Shown: positions 28,639-37,856, numbered from the stretch's first letter. The stretch: DNA of 64,000 nt from Streptococcus sp. 2342 (GCF_013276795.1 NZ_VMLR01000003.1:682001-746000); one strand, 5' to 3'. Notes: a model not told the origin generated them from the letters alone. A program made the numbers and translations.

Positions 28639-29307
28639 ATGGAAACACAGATTTATGCATTTCAGCCAGGTTTGACTGTTGGAGAATTATTAAAAAGTAG
28701 TCAGAAGGATTGGCAGGCTGCTGTCAATCATCGTTTTGTCAAGGAACTTTTTGCAGGGACAATTCAGAATAAGGTCTTAAAAGACTACCTAATTCAAGAT
28801 TATCACTTCTTTGATGCCTTCTTATCCATGCTGGGTGCCTGCGTAGCCCACGCAGACCAGCTTGAATCCAAGCTTCGTTTTGCCAAGCAACTAGGTTTTC
28901 TTGAAGCAGATGAAGACGGTTATTTCCAAAAGGCTTTCAAAGAGTTAAAAGTATCTGAGAATGACTATCTGGAAGTGACCTTGCACCCTGTAACAAAAGC
29001 CTTTCAGGATCTTATGTATTCGGCAGTGTCTTCATCAGACTATGCCCATCTTTTGGTCATGCTGGTCATTGCAGAAGGTCTCTATTTAGACTGGGGTTCT
29101 AAAGATTTGGCTCTACCTGAAGCCTACATTCATTCGGAATGGATCAATCTCCACAGAGGTCCTTTCTTTGCAGAGTGGGTTCAATTTCTTATTGACGAAC
29201 TCAATCGTGTCGGGAAAGGTCGAGAAGATTTGACAGAACTTCAGCAACGCTGGAATCAAGCGGTCGCTTTAGAATTGGCCTTTTTTGATATTGGTTATGA
29301 CGCCTAG
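28639..29307 (+). CDS. tenA: TenA/THI-4 family protein, class without the active-site Cys
   Basis: 222 residues, all-helical TenA/PQQC fold: YLIQDYHFFDAFLSMLGACVAHAD and EWVQFLIDELNRV are typical. Where canonical TenA has LLPCxWxY, this copy reads MLVIAEGLYLDWGS, so the catalytic Cys is missing, as in the TenA_E branch; it contrasts with the second TenA at 34020. Likely acts in salvage of thiamine pyrimidine (HMP-related) breakdown products. Under TPP riboswitch 1; codon use resembles the host, unlike the two genes after it. Confidence 0.85.
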   Translation: METQIYAFQPGLTVGELLKSSQKDWQAAVNHRFVKELFAGTIQNKVLKDYLIQDYHFFDAFLSMLGACVAHADQLESKLRFAKQLGFLEADEDGYFQKAFKELKVSENDYLEVTLHPVTKAFQDLMYSAVSSSDYAHLLVMLVIAEGLYLDWGSKDLALPEAYIHSEWINLHRGPFFAEWVQFLIDELNRVGKGREDLTELQQRWNQAVALELAFFDIGYDA

Positions 29308-29436
29308 AGAAAGTTTAGGATATTTACAAATTTGATGAGGTACATCATTCAATGTAAATGAAAAAAATTTCTTAACAAAAGATAGAGATAAATCGAAATC
29401 AGTATATCGTATAAAGTGAAAAGGAAGAATTTCAAT

Positions 29437-30219
29437 ATGACAAGTTTAAAATTATTAAAAGAAAAAGCACCATTAGTCATTTGTATCACCAATGATGTAG
29501 TAAAAAATTTCACAGCAAATGGATTAGTAGCACTGGGTGCATCACCAGCCATGAGTGAGTTTCCAGCAGATTTAGAGGATTTGTTAAAGTATGCTGGAGG
29601 ATTATTGATTAACATTGGGACTTTAACGGATGATAATTGGAAGCTGTACCAAGAGGCATTAAAAATAACTGAAAAATATAATGTACCTGCAGTATTAGAT
29701 CCTGTAGCCTGTGGAGCGGGAGCTTATAGAAAAAAAGTATCAGATGATTTAATAAATAATTACAAACTGGCAGCTATTAGAGGAAATGCAGGAGAGATTG
29801 CATCTTTAGTCGGCATAAATGTAGCCTCTAAGGGAGTAGACAGTGCAGGAGTAGATAATATTGATGAAATTGCTTTAGCAGCAAATGCTAAGTTTAATAT
29901 TCCAATAGTAGTAACTGGGGAGGTTGATGCTATTGCTGTTAATGGTGAGGTAGTGACTATCCATAACGGAAGTGCAATGATGCCGAAAGTTATTGGAACA
30001 GGATGTTTATTAGGAGCTGTATTAGCGAGCTTTATAGGACTAGAAAAAGGACAAGAATTGAAATCTTTAGAAACAGCAATGTTAGCATATAATATTGCTG
30101 GGGAAATGGCAGAAAAGCGTCCTAATGGACATCTACCAGGAACGTTTAAAGTTGAATTTATTAATGCATTATATGAAGTTACTGATAAAGATATAGAAAC
30201 ATTTAAAAAGGTGAAATAA
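29437..30219 (+). CDS. thiM: Hydroxyethylthiazole kinase, AT-rich copy
   Basis: 260 residues; phosphorylates thiazole alcohol for thiamine salvage. [30 protein letters not shown] at the N-terminus, [27 protein letters not shown] and [10 protein letters not shown], with the Cys seen in Bacillus ThiK at the base position. Start at 29437 after AAGGAAG. Codon use (ATA, AGA, TTA, GGA) and low GC set this gene and thiE1 apart from every neighbour, including the second thiM, pointing to transfer from a low-GC firmicute. Confidence 0.92.
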   Translation: MTSLKLLKEKAPLVICITNDVVKNFTANGLVALGASPAMSEFPADLEDLLKYAGGLLINIGTLTDDNWKLYQEALKITEKYNVPAVLDPVACGAGAYRKKVSDDLINNYKLAAIRGNAGEIASLVGINVASKGVDSAGVDNIDEIALAANAKFNIPIVVTGEVDAIAVNGEVVTIHNGSAMMPKVIGTGCLLGAVLASFIGLEKGQELKSLETAMLAYNIAGEMAEKRPNGHLPGTFKVEFINALYEVTDKDIETFKKVK

Positions 30220-30220
30220 G

Positions 30221-30850
30221 ATGTTTAATAAAGAACTATTAAAATTATATTTTATTTGTGGAACGACTACTTGCTTAGGTAAGGATTTATATACAGTTGT
30301 TGAAGATTCTTTAAAAGGTGGTATAACTTTATTTCAATTTCGAGAAAAAGGTAAAGGTGCTTTAGAAGGTAAAGAAAAACTGGAATTAGCAATAAAACTT
30401 AAAAAACTTTGTAAAAAATACAATGTACCGTTTATCGTAAATGATGATATAGAGTTGGCATTAGAAATAGATGCTGATGGGGTTCATGTAGGACAAGATG
30501 ACCTAGGTGTTGATGAAATTAGAAAATTGATGCCAGATAAAATAATTGGTCTTTCTATAAAAAACGAGAAAGAATTTCAACAGTCAAAAGTTGAATATGT
30601 AGATTATGTTGGTGTTGGTCCTGTATTTGATACCCAGTCAAAAGATGATGCTGGTGGCGCTATAGGTTATGAAGGTCTTAAATTGATGAGAAAACTATTG
30701 CCACAAATGCCCTTAGTTGCAATTGGTGGGATACAGACGCAACATATTAAAGACATTATGAAGACCAATGTTGACGGTGTTTCAATCATTTCAGCAATAT
30801 CGTATGCAAAAAATATAGAAAAAACTGTTCGAGAAATGAGTGAACAATAG
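30221..30850 (+). CDS. thiE: Thiamine-phosphate synthase, AT-rich copy
   Basis: 209 residues; couples HMP-PP with thiazole phosphate. TIM-barrel motifs TLFQFREKG (~37), VNDDIELALEIDADGVHVGQ (~70-90), GVGPVFDTQSKDDA (~130) and VAIGGIQ (~168). Starts one base after the thiM stop. Same AT-rich codon use as thiM1, so the two moved together. No terminator is seen; the second TPP leader follows ~200 bp later. Confidence 0.93.
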   Translation: MFNKELLKLYFICGTTTCLGKDLYTVVEDSLKGGITLFQFREKGKGALEGKEKLELAIKLKKLCKKYNVPFIVNDDIELALEIDADGVHVGQDDLGVDEIRKLMPDKIIGLSIKNEKEFQQSKVEYVDYVGVGPVFDTQSKDDAGGAIGYEGLKLMRKLLPQMPLVAIGGIQTQHIKDIMKTNVDGVSIISAISYAKNIEKTVREMSEQ

Positions 30851-30854
30851 GTAT

Positions 30855-31012
30855 CTATCCTTGGATTCTAAGTAAGTGGAAGTTTTCCTTTTCTAAAAAG
30901 ATATGTCCAGATTCAGCTTGAATGGCTAATTCATCAAACAGGTCATTTGTTTTTTGCAAAAGAAAGATCTGCTGTCTTTGTGAGTGCAAGGCTGTATTTC
31001 CAGTTCAATTTC
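30855..31012 (-). pseudogene. Possible gene remnant on the minus strand
   Basis: The minus strand reads open for ~45 codons up to a TAG at 30857-30855, giving a peptide containing KTNDLFDELAIQAESGHIF with a coiled-coil look. No start codon with a ribosome binding site is present and a TGA lies just upstream in frame, so if real it is a decayed C-terminus. Weak support. Confidence 0.25.
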
Positions 31013-31041
31013 TTGAACTAGTATAAAATGTGTGTTATAAT
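31013..31041 (+). promoter_or_regulatory. Promoter of the second thiamine leader
   Basis: TTGAAC at 31013-31018, 17-bp spacer, TGTTATAAT with -10 at 31036-31041; stronger than the promoter of leader 1. Confidence 0.75.
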
Positions 31042-31064
31042 AATCACATAATTAAATAATAAAG

Positions 31065-31219
31065 ACATTTGGGGTGCTTTAGGCTGAGATGATACCCATT
31101 GAACCTGATACAGTTAAGACTGGCGAAGGGAAATGTGAAACGCTTTTTTCGTATGTCGAAAAGAACGGTCTAATCTTGTAAGCTGAACTCTAATTCTCGT
31201 TTGTAATTGGAGTTTTTTT
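31065..31219 (+). promoter_or_regulatory. TPP riboswitch 2 with terminator
   Basis: Aptamer 31065-31136, identical in sequence to riboswitch 1 through the whole aptamer; terminator AACTCTAATT / AATTGGAGTT with T-run at 31186-31219. Controls the ykoEDC-tenA-thiW-thiM-thiE operon. Confidence 0.93.
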
Positions 31220-31248
31220 GTTTATTAAAAGAGGATAGTCTGGACGTT

Positions 31249-31355
31249 AATACTCAATGAAAATCAAAGAGCAAACTAGGAAACTGGCCGCAGGCTGTAC
31301 TTGAGTACGGCAAGGCGACGTTGACGTGGTTTGAATTTGATTTTCGAAGAGTATA
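31249..31355 (-). repeat. Short BOX element (boxA-boxC)
   Basis: Lies between the riboswitch terminator and ykoE, so it is part of the operon leader. One end reads GGTTTGAATTTGATTTTC instead of the usual GAAGAGATTTTC. Confidence 0.88.
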
Positions 31356-31410
31356 AGCCTTTTGGCAGCTCACCTTGAGCACCCCACTTTTCTTTAAAAA
31401 GGAGTTTTTT

Positions 31411-31971
31411 ATGTTGAAAAAATGGCAGCTAAAAGATGTTATTTTGCTTGCTTTCTTGTCTATCTTTTTTGGTGGGGTTTTCGTTGGTTCAGGATATGTG
31501 TATAATATTCTCAGCCTACTCTTAACACCTCTTGGTTTACAGGCTTTTGCCAATGAAATCCTTTTTGGACTCTGGTGTATGGCTGCGCCCATTGCTGCCA
31601 TCTTTGTTCCGAGAGTCGGAAGTGCAACGATTGGAGAAGTGCTAGCTGCGCTTGCTGAAGTCCTTTATGGTAGCCAATTCGGTCTAGGTGCCCTTTTGTC
31701 TGGCTTGGTTCAAGGTTTGGGAAGTGAACTTGGTTTTATCGTAACCAAGAATCGCTATGAAAGTTGGCTCTCTCTAACTGCCAATAGTATTGGGATTACG
31801 CTTGTTAGCTTTGTCTATGAATACATTAAGTTAGGTTACTACGCCTTTTCAGTGCCTTTTGTACTTTCCTTGCTAGTGGTACGTTTTATTTCTGTTTATT
31901 TCTTCTGTACTATCTTGGTTCGTGCCATTGTCAAACTCTATCATCAGTTTGCAACTGGAGGAAAAGCATAG
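31411..31971 (+). CDS. ykoE: ECF transporter substrate-binding component YkoE
   Basis: 186 residues from the ATG at 31411 after AAAAAGGAG. Five to six hydrophobic helices; WQLKDVILLAFLSIFFGGVFVG is the usual YkoE opening. Membrane S component that binds thiamine or its HMP precursor, working with YkoD (ATPases) and YkoC (transmembrane T component) encoded next. TPP control supports the substrate class; the exact ligand is inferred from the family. Confidence 0.88.
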   Translation: MLKKWQLKDVILLAFLSIFFGGVFVGSGYVYNILSLLLTPLGLQAFANEILFGLWCMAAPIAAIFVPRVGSATIGEVLAALAEVLYGSQFGLGALLSGLVQGLGSELGFIVTKNRYESWLSLTANSIGITLVSFVYEYIKLGYYAFSVPFVLSLLVVRFISVYFFCTILVRAIVKLYHQFATGGKA

Positions 31972-33357
31972 ATGGGTCTGGAATTACGGGAGATTCAGTC
32001 CCCAATTTTTTCGGAACCGATTGATTTTACTTTTCATGCGCAAGCCTTTACCTTGTTAGTTGGGAGCAGTGGTTCTGGAAAATCGTGTCTCTTTCAAATG
32101 ATTGCCCAAGTTAGTTCTCTTCCCTATAATGGTCAAGTCCTGATAAATGGGAGCGAGGTCAGTCAGCTTTCTATCATCGAACGTGTTCAAACGGTTGGTA
32201 TTCTCTTTCAAAATCCCAATCATCAATTTACCATGGAGAGCTTGTTTGAGGAGCTGATTTTTACCTTGGAAAATATCGGCTATCACCTTCAGGAAATTGA
32301 TTCTAAAATAGCAGAGGTTGTCCAGCAATGTCGTTGCAAGGACATCTTGCACCGTCCCATCCATCACTTATCAGGTGGAGAAAAGCAAAAGGCTGCTTTG
32401 GCTGTTCTCTTTGCTATGAATCCTAGGGTCTATCTATTAGATGAGCCCTTTGCTTCCATTGATCGCAAGAGTAGGATAGAGATATTGGAGATTCTAAAAG
32501 AGTTGGTCTCTAATGGGAAGACAGTTATTTTGTGCGACCATGATTTATCTGATTATGAAGCCTATATCGACCATATGGTGGAGCTAAGAGACGGACAACT
32601 AAGGGAAGTGTTTCAAATCCCTACCTCTGAGATGACACAGGTTGCTTCAAAGGAGGTTGCTTCTAGCCCAGAACTATTCTATATGGACCGAATCACTTGT
32701 GAACTGGATAAGCACCCCCTCTTTTCGATTGCGGATTTTACATTCTACCAAGGAATTTCCTGTATCTTGGGTGATAATGGTGTCGGGAAATCAACCCTTT
32801 TTCGGTCTATTCTTCAATTTCAAAAGTATAAGGGGCGTATTACCTGGAAGGGGACAGTCCTGAAAAAGAAAAAGAGTTTGTATCGTGACCTGACGGGTGT
32901 TGTTCAGGAAGCTGAGAAACAGTTTATCAGAGTCAGTCTGCGAGAGGAACTTCAATTAGATGGACCTGATTCTGAAAGAAATCAACGAATTTTCCAAGCT
33001 TTACGATATTTTGATTTGGAGCAGGCACTCGATAAGAGTCCCTATCAATTAAGTGGTGGCCAGCAAAAGATTCTTCAGCTCTTGACCATCTTGACCAGCA
33101 AGGCTTCTGTGATCTTGCTAGATGAACCTTTTGCAGGTTTGGATGATAGAGCCTGCCATTATTTTTGTCATTGGATTCTGGAGGAGAGAAATCAAGGAAG
33201 AAGTTTTCTGATCATTAGCCATCGTTTGGATCCCTTGATCTCTGTGGTTGATTATTGGATTGAGATGACTAGTCAGGGTCTTCGTCATGTGAAAGAAGTG
33301 ACCATTACCAAACCACTTACATCTCAGAGTAGCAATATCCAAGGGGAGGTGAGATAG
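31972..33357 (+). CDS. ykoD: ECF transporter duplicated ATPase YkoD
   Basis: 461 residues, two ABC ATPase domains in one chain. Domain 1: GSSGSGKS (~32-39), LSGGEKQKAAL (~134), LLDEPFASID (~155). Domain 2: GDNGVGKST (~266), LSGGQQKILQ (~362), LLDEPFAGLDD (~385). Corresponds to the A1-A2 pair of energy-coupling-factor transporters. The ATG follows the ykoE stop directly. Joins YkoE and YkoC, and may also energise ThiW. Confidence 0.93.
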   Translation: MGLELREIQSPIFSEPIDFTFHAQAFTLLVGSSGSGKSCLFQMIAQVSSLPYNGQVLINGSEVSQLSIIERVQTVGILFQNPNHQFTMESLFEELIFTLENIGYHLQEIDSKIAEVVQQCRCKDILHRPIHHLSGGEKQKAALAVLFAMNPRVYLLDEPFASIDRKSRIEILEILKELVSNGKTVILCDHDLSDYEAYIDHMVELRDGQLREVFQIPTSEMTQVASKEVASSPELFYMDRITCELDKHPLFSIADFTFYQGISCILGDNGVGKSTLFRSILQFQKYKGRITWKGTVLKKKKSLYRDLTGVVQEAEKQFIRVSLREELQLDGPDSERNQRIFQALRYFDLEQALDKSPYQLSGGQQKILQLLTILTSKASVILLDEPFAGLDDRACHYFCHWILEERNQGRSFLIISHRLDPLISVVDYWIEMTSQGLRHVKEVTITKPLTSQSSNIQGEVR

Positions 33358-33358
33358 T

Positions 33359-34009
33359 ATGGTCAAAGTAGCAACCCAGACACCGATTATCAGTCTCTTT
33401 TTGCTGATTTTATCCTTGGAAACATCTTTTATTCCTTCGATTGCTCTGAATCTTTCGGTAGTCGCATTCTGTATTCTCTTTATGCTCTATTACCGGCGAT
33501 TTAAAATGTTAGCTTGGATGATCATACTTGCCATTTTGCCATCCTTTGCCAACTACTGGGCAGTTCAGTTACATGGGGATGCTTCGCAGGCAGTCATACT
33601 TGGAACCAGAGCTTTTGTGACAGTTTGTATAGGGGTTGTATTTATCTCAAGCATCTCACTAAAAGAGCTTCTCTTGTACTTGGCTCAAAAGGGGTTATCA
33701 CGGTCATGGGCCTATGCCTTGATTGTGGTATTCAATTCCTTTCCCCTTATTCAGCAAGAAATCAAGTCTCTCAAGGAAGCTTGCTTATTACGCGGTCAAG
33801 AACTGCATTTTTGGTCGCCCTTGATTTACAGCAAGGTTCTGATGACAGTCTTTAGGTGGCGCCATCTTTACCTGAGAGCTCTATCGGCGCATGGATATGA
33901 CGAACATGCACAGGTGGAGAATAGCTATCGGACTTTTTATATTCCTAAAAGGACAATATTCATCTACCTGCTGTTCTTTTTATTGCTTCAAACCAGTCTA
34001 TTTTTATAA
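33359..34009 (+). CDS. ykoC: ECF transporter transmembrane component YkoC
   Basis: 216 residues, CbiQ-like T component with about five helices, and the family's coupling-helix region around SRSWAYALIVVFNSFPLIQQEIKSLKEACLLRGQE, where the Arg/Gly-containing motif contacts the ATPase grooves. One base after ykoD. Confidence 0.9.
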   Translation: MVKVATQTPIISLFLLILSLETSFIPSIALNLSVVAFCILFMLYYRRFKMLAWMIILAILPSFANYWAVQLHGDASQAVILGTRAFVTVCIGVVFISSISLKELLLYLAQKGLSRSWAYALIVVFNSFPLIQQEIKSLKEACLLRGQELHFWSPLIYSKVLMTVFRWRHLYLRALSAHGYDEHAQVENSYRTFYIPKRTIFIYLLFFLLLQTSLFL

Positions 34010-34019
34010 AGGAGTTATT

Positions 34020-34712
34020 ATGGAATTTACAGATATTGCGATGGAATTATCCAGGGAAGCTTGGCAGACTTCTTTTCATCATCCCTTTATTTTACAATTA
34101 CAAGAGGGAAATTTAGACCCTGCCATTTTCCGCTATTACCTGATTCAGGATGCCTACTATCTGAAGGCCTTCTCAGAAATCTATCACCTTTTGGCTGATA
34201 AGACTTCAAACCAAGAGATGAAAAGACTCTTGAAACAAAATGCTCAGAGTCTAGTGGAAGGTGAGTTATTTATCCGCCAACAATTTTTCAAGGAATTGGA
34301 AATCAGCGATCAGGAAATGGAGCAACATCCAATCGCTCCCACCTGCTATCATTACATTTCTCACATTTATCGTCAATTTGAAGAAGCAAATCTAGCCATT
34401 GCCTTTTCAAGTTTGCTGCCTTGTCCTTGGCTATATCATGATATAGGCAAATCACTTAATCTTAAACCATCACCAAATCCTCTCTACCAACAATGGATTG
34501 AAACTTATATTACGGATGAGTTGGAGCAACAGATCAGAGAGGAGGGAGCGCTGGTCAATCAACTCTATCGCGAAAGTGATGAGACAGACAAGAAAAAAAT
34601 GCTAGATGCCTTCCACATCAGTGTTCATATGGAAGCCAAGTTTTGGCAAATGGCCTACCAACACCAGACATGGAAGAGTGATTTACAGTCTTTAGAAAAA
34701 GGAGAAGAATAG
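34020..34712 (+). CDS. tenA: TenA aminopyrimidine hydrolase, Cys-containing class
   Basis: 230 residues from the ATG at 34020 (AAAGGAG ahead); the frame open from 33891 overlaps ykoC. TenA fold with YLIQDAYYLKAFSEIYHLLADK, and LLPCPWLYHDIG carrying the active-site Cys absent from the copy at 28639. Hydrolyses aminomethyl- or formylaminopyrimidine to HMP in thiamine salvage. Within the transporter operon, it would process imported pyrimidine. Confidence 0.92.
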   Translation: MEFTDIAMELSREAWQTSFHHPFILQLQEGNLDPAIFRYYLIQDAYYLKAFSEIYHLLADKTSNQEMKRLLKQNAQSLVEGELFIRQQFFKELEISDQEMEQHPIAPTCYHYISHIYRQFEEANLAIAFSSLLPCPWLYHDIGKSLNLKPSPNPLYQQWIETYITDELEQQIREEGALVNQLYRESDETDKKKMLDAFHISVHMEAKFWQMAYQHQTWKSDLQSLEKGEE

Positions 34713-34716
34713 AAAC

Positions 34717-35241
34717 ATGAGAAAGCACCAATTACAAGTTCACAAATTAACCATTTTATCTATGATGATTGCCCTTGATGTAGTCCTTACACCTATTTTT
34801 CGAATTGAGGGAATGGCACCGATGTCCAGTGTAGTCAATATTCTAGCAGGAATCATGATGGGACCTGTTTATGCCTTGGCTATGGCTACAGTGACAGCCT
34901 TTATCCGTATGACGACTCAAGGGATTCCGCCTTTAGCTCTCACAGGAGCGACTTTTGGAGCCCTTCTAGCAGGTCTCTTTTATAAGTATGGTCGAAAATT
35001 TCACTATTCTGCTCTAGGAGAGATTTTGGGAACAGGTATCATTGGTTCTATTGTTTCCTATCCTGTTATGGTGCTCTTTACAGGATCGGCTGCAAAGCTC
35101 AGCTGGTTTATCTACACTCCTCGATTTTTCGGAGCAACCTTGATTGGTACAGCGATTTCCTTTATTGCCTTTCGATTTTTAATCAAGCAGGAATTCTTTA
35201 AAAAAGTGCAAGGATATTTCTTTGGTGAAAGGATAGACTGA
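34717..35241 (+). CDS. thiW: ECF transporter S component ThiW (thiazole uptake)
   Basis: 174 residues, five or six helices: [41 protein letters not shown] is characteristic of ThiW. Predicted to import hydroxyethylthiazole, the substrate of ThiM encoded next. Its stop overlaps the thiM2 ATG (TGATG). Two S components (YkoE, ThiW) beside one energising module suggests they share it or that ThiW uses the housekeeping ECF module. Confidence 0.9.
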   Translation: MRKHQLQVHKLTILSMMIALDVVLTPIFRIEGMAPMSSVVNILAGIMMGPVYALAMATVTAFIRMTTQGIPPLALTGATFGALLAGLFYKYGRKFHYSALGEILGTGIIGSIVSYPVMVLFTGSAAKLSWFIYTPRFFGATLIGTAISFIAFRFLIKQEFFKKVQGYFFGERID

Positions 35242-36044
35242 TGCAGGCATTGACAAATCCTTTTCCTCTGGAAATGACTTCCCTAATTCACTGTATTACC
35301 AATGAGATTTCTTGTGAGATGCTAGCAAATGGGATTTTGGCTTTGGGATGTAAACCAGTTATGGCAGATGATTCCCGTGAGGTTCTTGATTTTACTAAGC
35401 AAAGCCAGGCACTCTTCATCAATTTGGGGCATTTGTCAGCTGAGAAGGAAAAAGCAATCCGTATGGCAGCTTCTTATGCAGCTCAAGTTTGTCTCCCAAT
35501 GGTAGTAGATGCGGTTGGCGTAACAGCTTCAGTCATTCGTAAGAGCTTAGTTAAAGACCTTTTAGACAATAGCCCTACGGTCCTTAAAGGAAATATGTCA
35601 GAAATCCGAAGTCTTGTTGGCTTAAAACACCACGGCGTTGGGGTCGATGCGAGTGCTAAAGATCAAGAAACGGAGGATTTGCTTCAAGTCTTGAAAGACT
35701 GGTGTCAGACCTATCCTGGTATGTCATTCTTAGTTACTGGTCCTAAGGATCTCATCGTTTCGAAGAATCAGGTCGCTGTACTGGGAAATGGCTGTGCAGA
35801 ATTAGACTGGATAACAGGGACAGGAGACTTGGTTGGAGCCTTGACAGCCGTTTTTCTCAGCCAAGGAAAGACTGGATTTGAAGCTTCGTGTTTAGCAGTC
35901 TCTTATCTTAATATCTCCGCTGAGAGAATAGTTGTTCAAGGAATGGGATTGGAAGAATTTCGTTACCAAGTACTCAATCAGTTTTCGCTTCTAAGGAGAG
36001 ATAAAAACTGGTTAGATGCCATCAAAGGAGAGGTTTATGAATAG
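35241..36044 (+). CDS. thiM: Hydroxyethylthiazole kinase, second copy
   Basis: 267 residues. [29 protein letters not shown] at the N-terminus, [20 protein letters not shown] and [14 protein letters not shown]. At the position where copy 1 has the Cys of GTGC, this copy has Asp (GTGD), the ribokinase-type catalytic base. The two copies are far diverged, so this is not a recent duplication. Host-like codon use. Translation coupled to thiW and thiE2. Confidence 0.92.
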   Translation: MQALTNPFPLEMTSLIHCITNEISCEMLANGILALGCKPVMADDSREVLDFTKQSQALFINLGHLSAEKEKAIRMAASYAAQVCLPMVVDAVGVTASVIRKSLVKDLLDNSPTVLKGNMSEIRSLVGLKHHGVGVDASAKDQETEDLLQVLKDWCQTYPGMSFLVTGPKDLIVSKNQVAVLGNGCAELDWITGTGDLVGALTAVFLSQGKTGFEASCLAVSYLNISAERIVVQGMGLEEFRYQVLNQFSLLRRDKNWLDAIKGEVYE

Positions 36045-36669
36045 AGAAGCACTTAGACTATATCTGGTAACCAATCGCTACCAAGATTCCGTGGAAAGAT
36101 TTCTTGAAAAGGTTGAGACGGCTTGCCGTTCAGGGGTTACCATAGTCCAATTACGAGAAAAAAATCTCACAACCAATCAATATTATCAACTAGCAAAACA
36201 AGTCAAGGAAATAACAGATGTTTATCAGGTACCCTTGATAATCGATGATCGTTTGGATGTTTGTCTTGCAGTCGATGCTGCAGGTCTGCATATCGGAGAC
36301 GATGAATTACCAGTTTCGGTTGCCCGACAAGTCTTGGGACCTGAAAAAATCCTCGGTGTCACCGCTAAAACAATAAAAAGAGCTCTGGAAGCAGAAACAT
36401 CAGGTGCAGATTACTTGGGGACAGGAGCCATTTTCCCAACCACCACCAAGGAAAATGCGCCCATTACTCTGATATCGACCTTGAAAACAATTTGCCAAAC
36501 GGTTGACATTCCAGTAGTTGCTATTGGAGGCCTGACTTCAGAGAACATTGACCAGCTTATGGGCACTGGCATCGCTGGTGTAGCTGTTGTACGTGATTTG
36601 ATGCAGGCAGAAGATATTGAGGCAAAAACGCAAGCCTTTTTAACAAAGTTGCATGACATTATTTCCTAA
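36037..36669 (+). CDS. thiE: Thiamine-phosphate synthase, second copy
   Basis: 210 residues from the ATG at 36037, which has AAAGGAGAGG ahead; it overlaps thiM2 by 8 bp. TIVQLREKN (~36), [25 protein letters not shown] (~68-92), [14 protein letters not shown] (~128) and [11 protein letters not shown]. End of the salvage operon: uptake, TenA, ThiM and ThiE together give thiamine phosphate if HMP-PP comes from ThiD, encoded just downstream on the other strand. Confidence 0.95.
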   Translation: MNREALRLYLVTNRYQDSVERFLEKVETACRSGVTIVQLREKNLTTNQYYQLAKQVKEITDVYQVPLIIDDRLDVCLAVDAAGLHIGDDELPVSVARQVLGPEKILGVTAKTIKRALEAETSGADYLGTGAIFPTTTKENAPITLISTLKTICQTVDIPVVAIGGLTSENIDQLMGTGIAGVAVVRDLMQAEDIEAKTQAFLTKLHDIIS

Positions 36670-36671
36670 CT

Positions 36672-36824
36672 AATACTCAATGAAAATCAAAGAGGAAGCT
36701 AGCCTCAGGTTGCTCAAAGCCCTGCCTTGAGGTTTTAGATAAGACTGATGAAGTCAGCTCAAAACAGTGTTTTGAGGTTGCAGATGGAAGCTGACGTAGT
36801 TTGAAGAGATTTTCGAAGAGTATA
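36672..36824 (-). repeat. BOX element (boxA-B-B-C, minus orientation)
   Basis: TAATACTCAATGAAAATC at left, GTTTGAAGAGATTTTCG at right, two degenerate boxB copies (CTTGAGGTTTTAGATAAG and TTTGAGGTTGCAGATGG). Confidence 0.88.
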
Positions 36825-36825
36825 A

Positions 36826-36868
36826 AAACTCTCTAATTCCCTTAAAGTGGGAACTAGAGAGTTTTTTT
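36826..36868. terminator. Bidirectional terminator between thiE and thiD
   Basis: AAAACTCTCTAATTCCC paired with GGGAACTAGAGAGTTTT, T-run on the right and A-run on the left. Confidence 0.85.
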
Positions 36869-36869
36869 C

Positions 36870-37661
36870 TTAATCTTTAAAAGTTGTATGGTTGACTGGG
36901 CCAGAACCATGACCAAGTTGAGGAGCGTCTTGAATAGCTTTTGTGATAAAGGCCTTGGCCTTATCAACTGCCTGATAAAGGCTTTTTCCCTTGGCTAGTT
37001 CAGCAGTAATTACTGCAGCAAAGGTACATCCAGTACCATGGGTGTGACAGGTTTGAATTCGTGGGCTTTCCCAGACAAACTGTTCATCCTTGGTAAAGAG
37101 GAAATCCTTAGCACCGCCTTCGAGATGACCACCTTTGATGACTACAGACTGAGGACCAAATTCTTTTAGAATCAGGCGACCAGCACGCTGCATGTCTTCA
37201 GGATCATGGATTGAAAAACCAACAATCTCTTCTGCCTCAGGAAGATTTGGCGTAATAATAGTTGCTAGAGGTAGTAAGTTTGTTTTGAGATAGTCTCTAG
37301 CACTTGAGTCGATCAAGGCATCTCCGCTAGTCGCTACCATAACTGGATCTAAAACATAGGGACAATCCAGCTTTTTAAGATAGGGCTGGATGATTTCCAT
37401 AATTTCAGTAGTTGCTAACATCCCAGTTTTTACAGCCTGAGGTGGAATATCCGAAAAGACACTGTCCAATTGGGCTTTCAACATTTGAGGAGAAACGTGC
37501 TCGATCAATTGAACGCCTCTGGTATTTTGAGCGACAAGACTGGTTACAACAGCCATTCCATAGACATCTCTCGCTTGGAATGACTTTAAATCAGCCATAA
37601 TGCCAGCACCGCCACTTGGGTCAGTTCCTGCAATGGTCAAAGCAACGGGTAAATAAGTCAT
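36870..37661 (-). CDS. thiD: Hydroxymethylpyrimidine/phosphomethylpyrimidine kinase
   Basis: 263 residues; phosphorylates HMP twice to HMP-PP, the other ThiE substrate. GTDPSGGAGIMADLKSF (~13-29), TGMLATTEIME, VLDPVMVATSGD (~108) and the ribokinase motif HGTGCTFAA (~213-221). GGGAGG lies ahead of the ATG at 37661. A short length (263) as usual in streptococci. Under its own TPP riboswitch, separate from the two plus-strand leaders. Confidence 0.95.
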   Translation of the reverse strand: MTYLPVALTIAGTDPSGGAGIMADLKSFQARDVYGMAVVTSLVAQNTRGVQLIEHVSPQMLKAQLDSVFSDIPPQAVKTGMLATTEIMEIIQPYLKKLDCPYVLDPVMVATSGDALIDSSARDYLKTNLLPLATIITPNLPEAEEIVGFSIHDPEDMQRAGRLILKEFGPQSVVIKGGHLEGGAKDFLFTKDEQFVWESPRIQTCHTHGTGCTFAAVITAELAKGKSLYQAVDKAKAFITKAIQDAPQLGHGSGPVNHTTFKD

Positions 37662-37756
37662 CTAAAACCTCCCAACCAACTGAAGTTTGTATTCTTAAGA
37701 ACAAGCTAATCTGTTTCAGGAAGGCAATAGAAGACTGCTAGTCCCCATTATCATTT

Positions 37757-37838
37757 CCACTTCCATCAGCTAGCATTACCTAGATTGAGTTAAAGGGATC
37801 TAACAGTTGTTAATCTCAGCTTTACGCACCCCTAGTGG
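37757..37838 (-). promoter_or_regulatory. TPP riboswitch 3, upstream of thiD
   Basis: Minus strand: CCACTAGGGGTGC, GCTGAGATTAACAAC, ACTCAATCTAGGTAATGC and GAAGTGG, closed by the P1 pair CCACT/AGTGG. Its sequence differs clearly from riboswitches 1 and 2. No terminator is visible before thiD, so control may be on translation. Confidence 0.88.
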
Positions 37839-37856
37839 TTGTTTTCTTTTTTCTTT

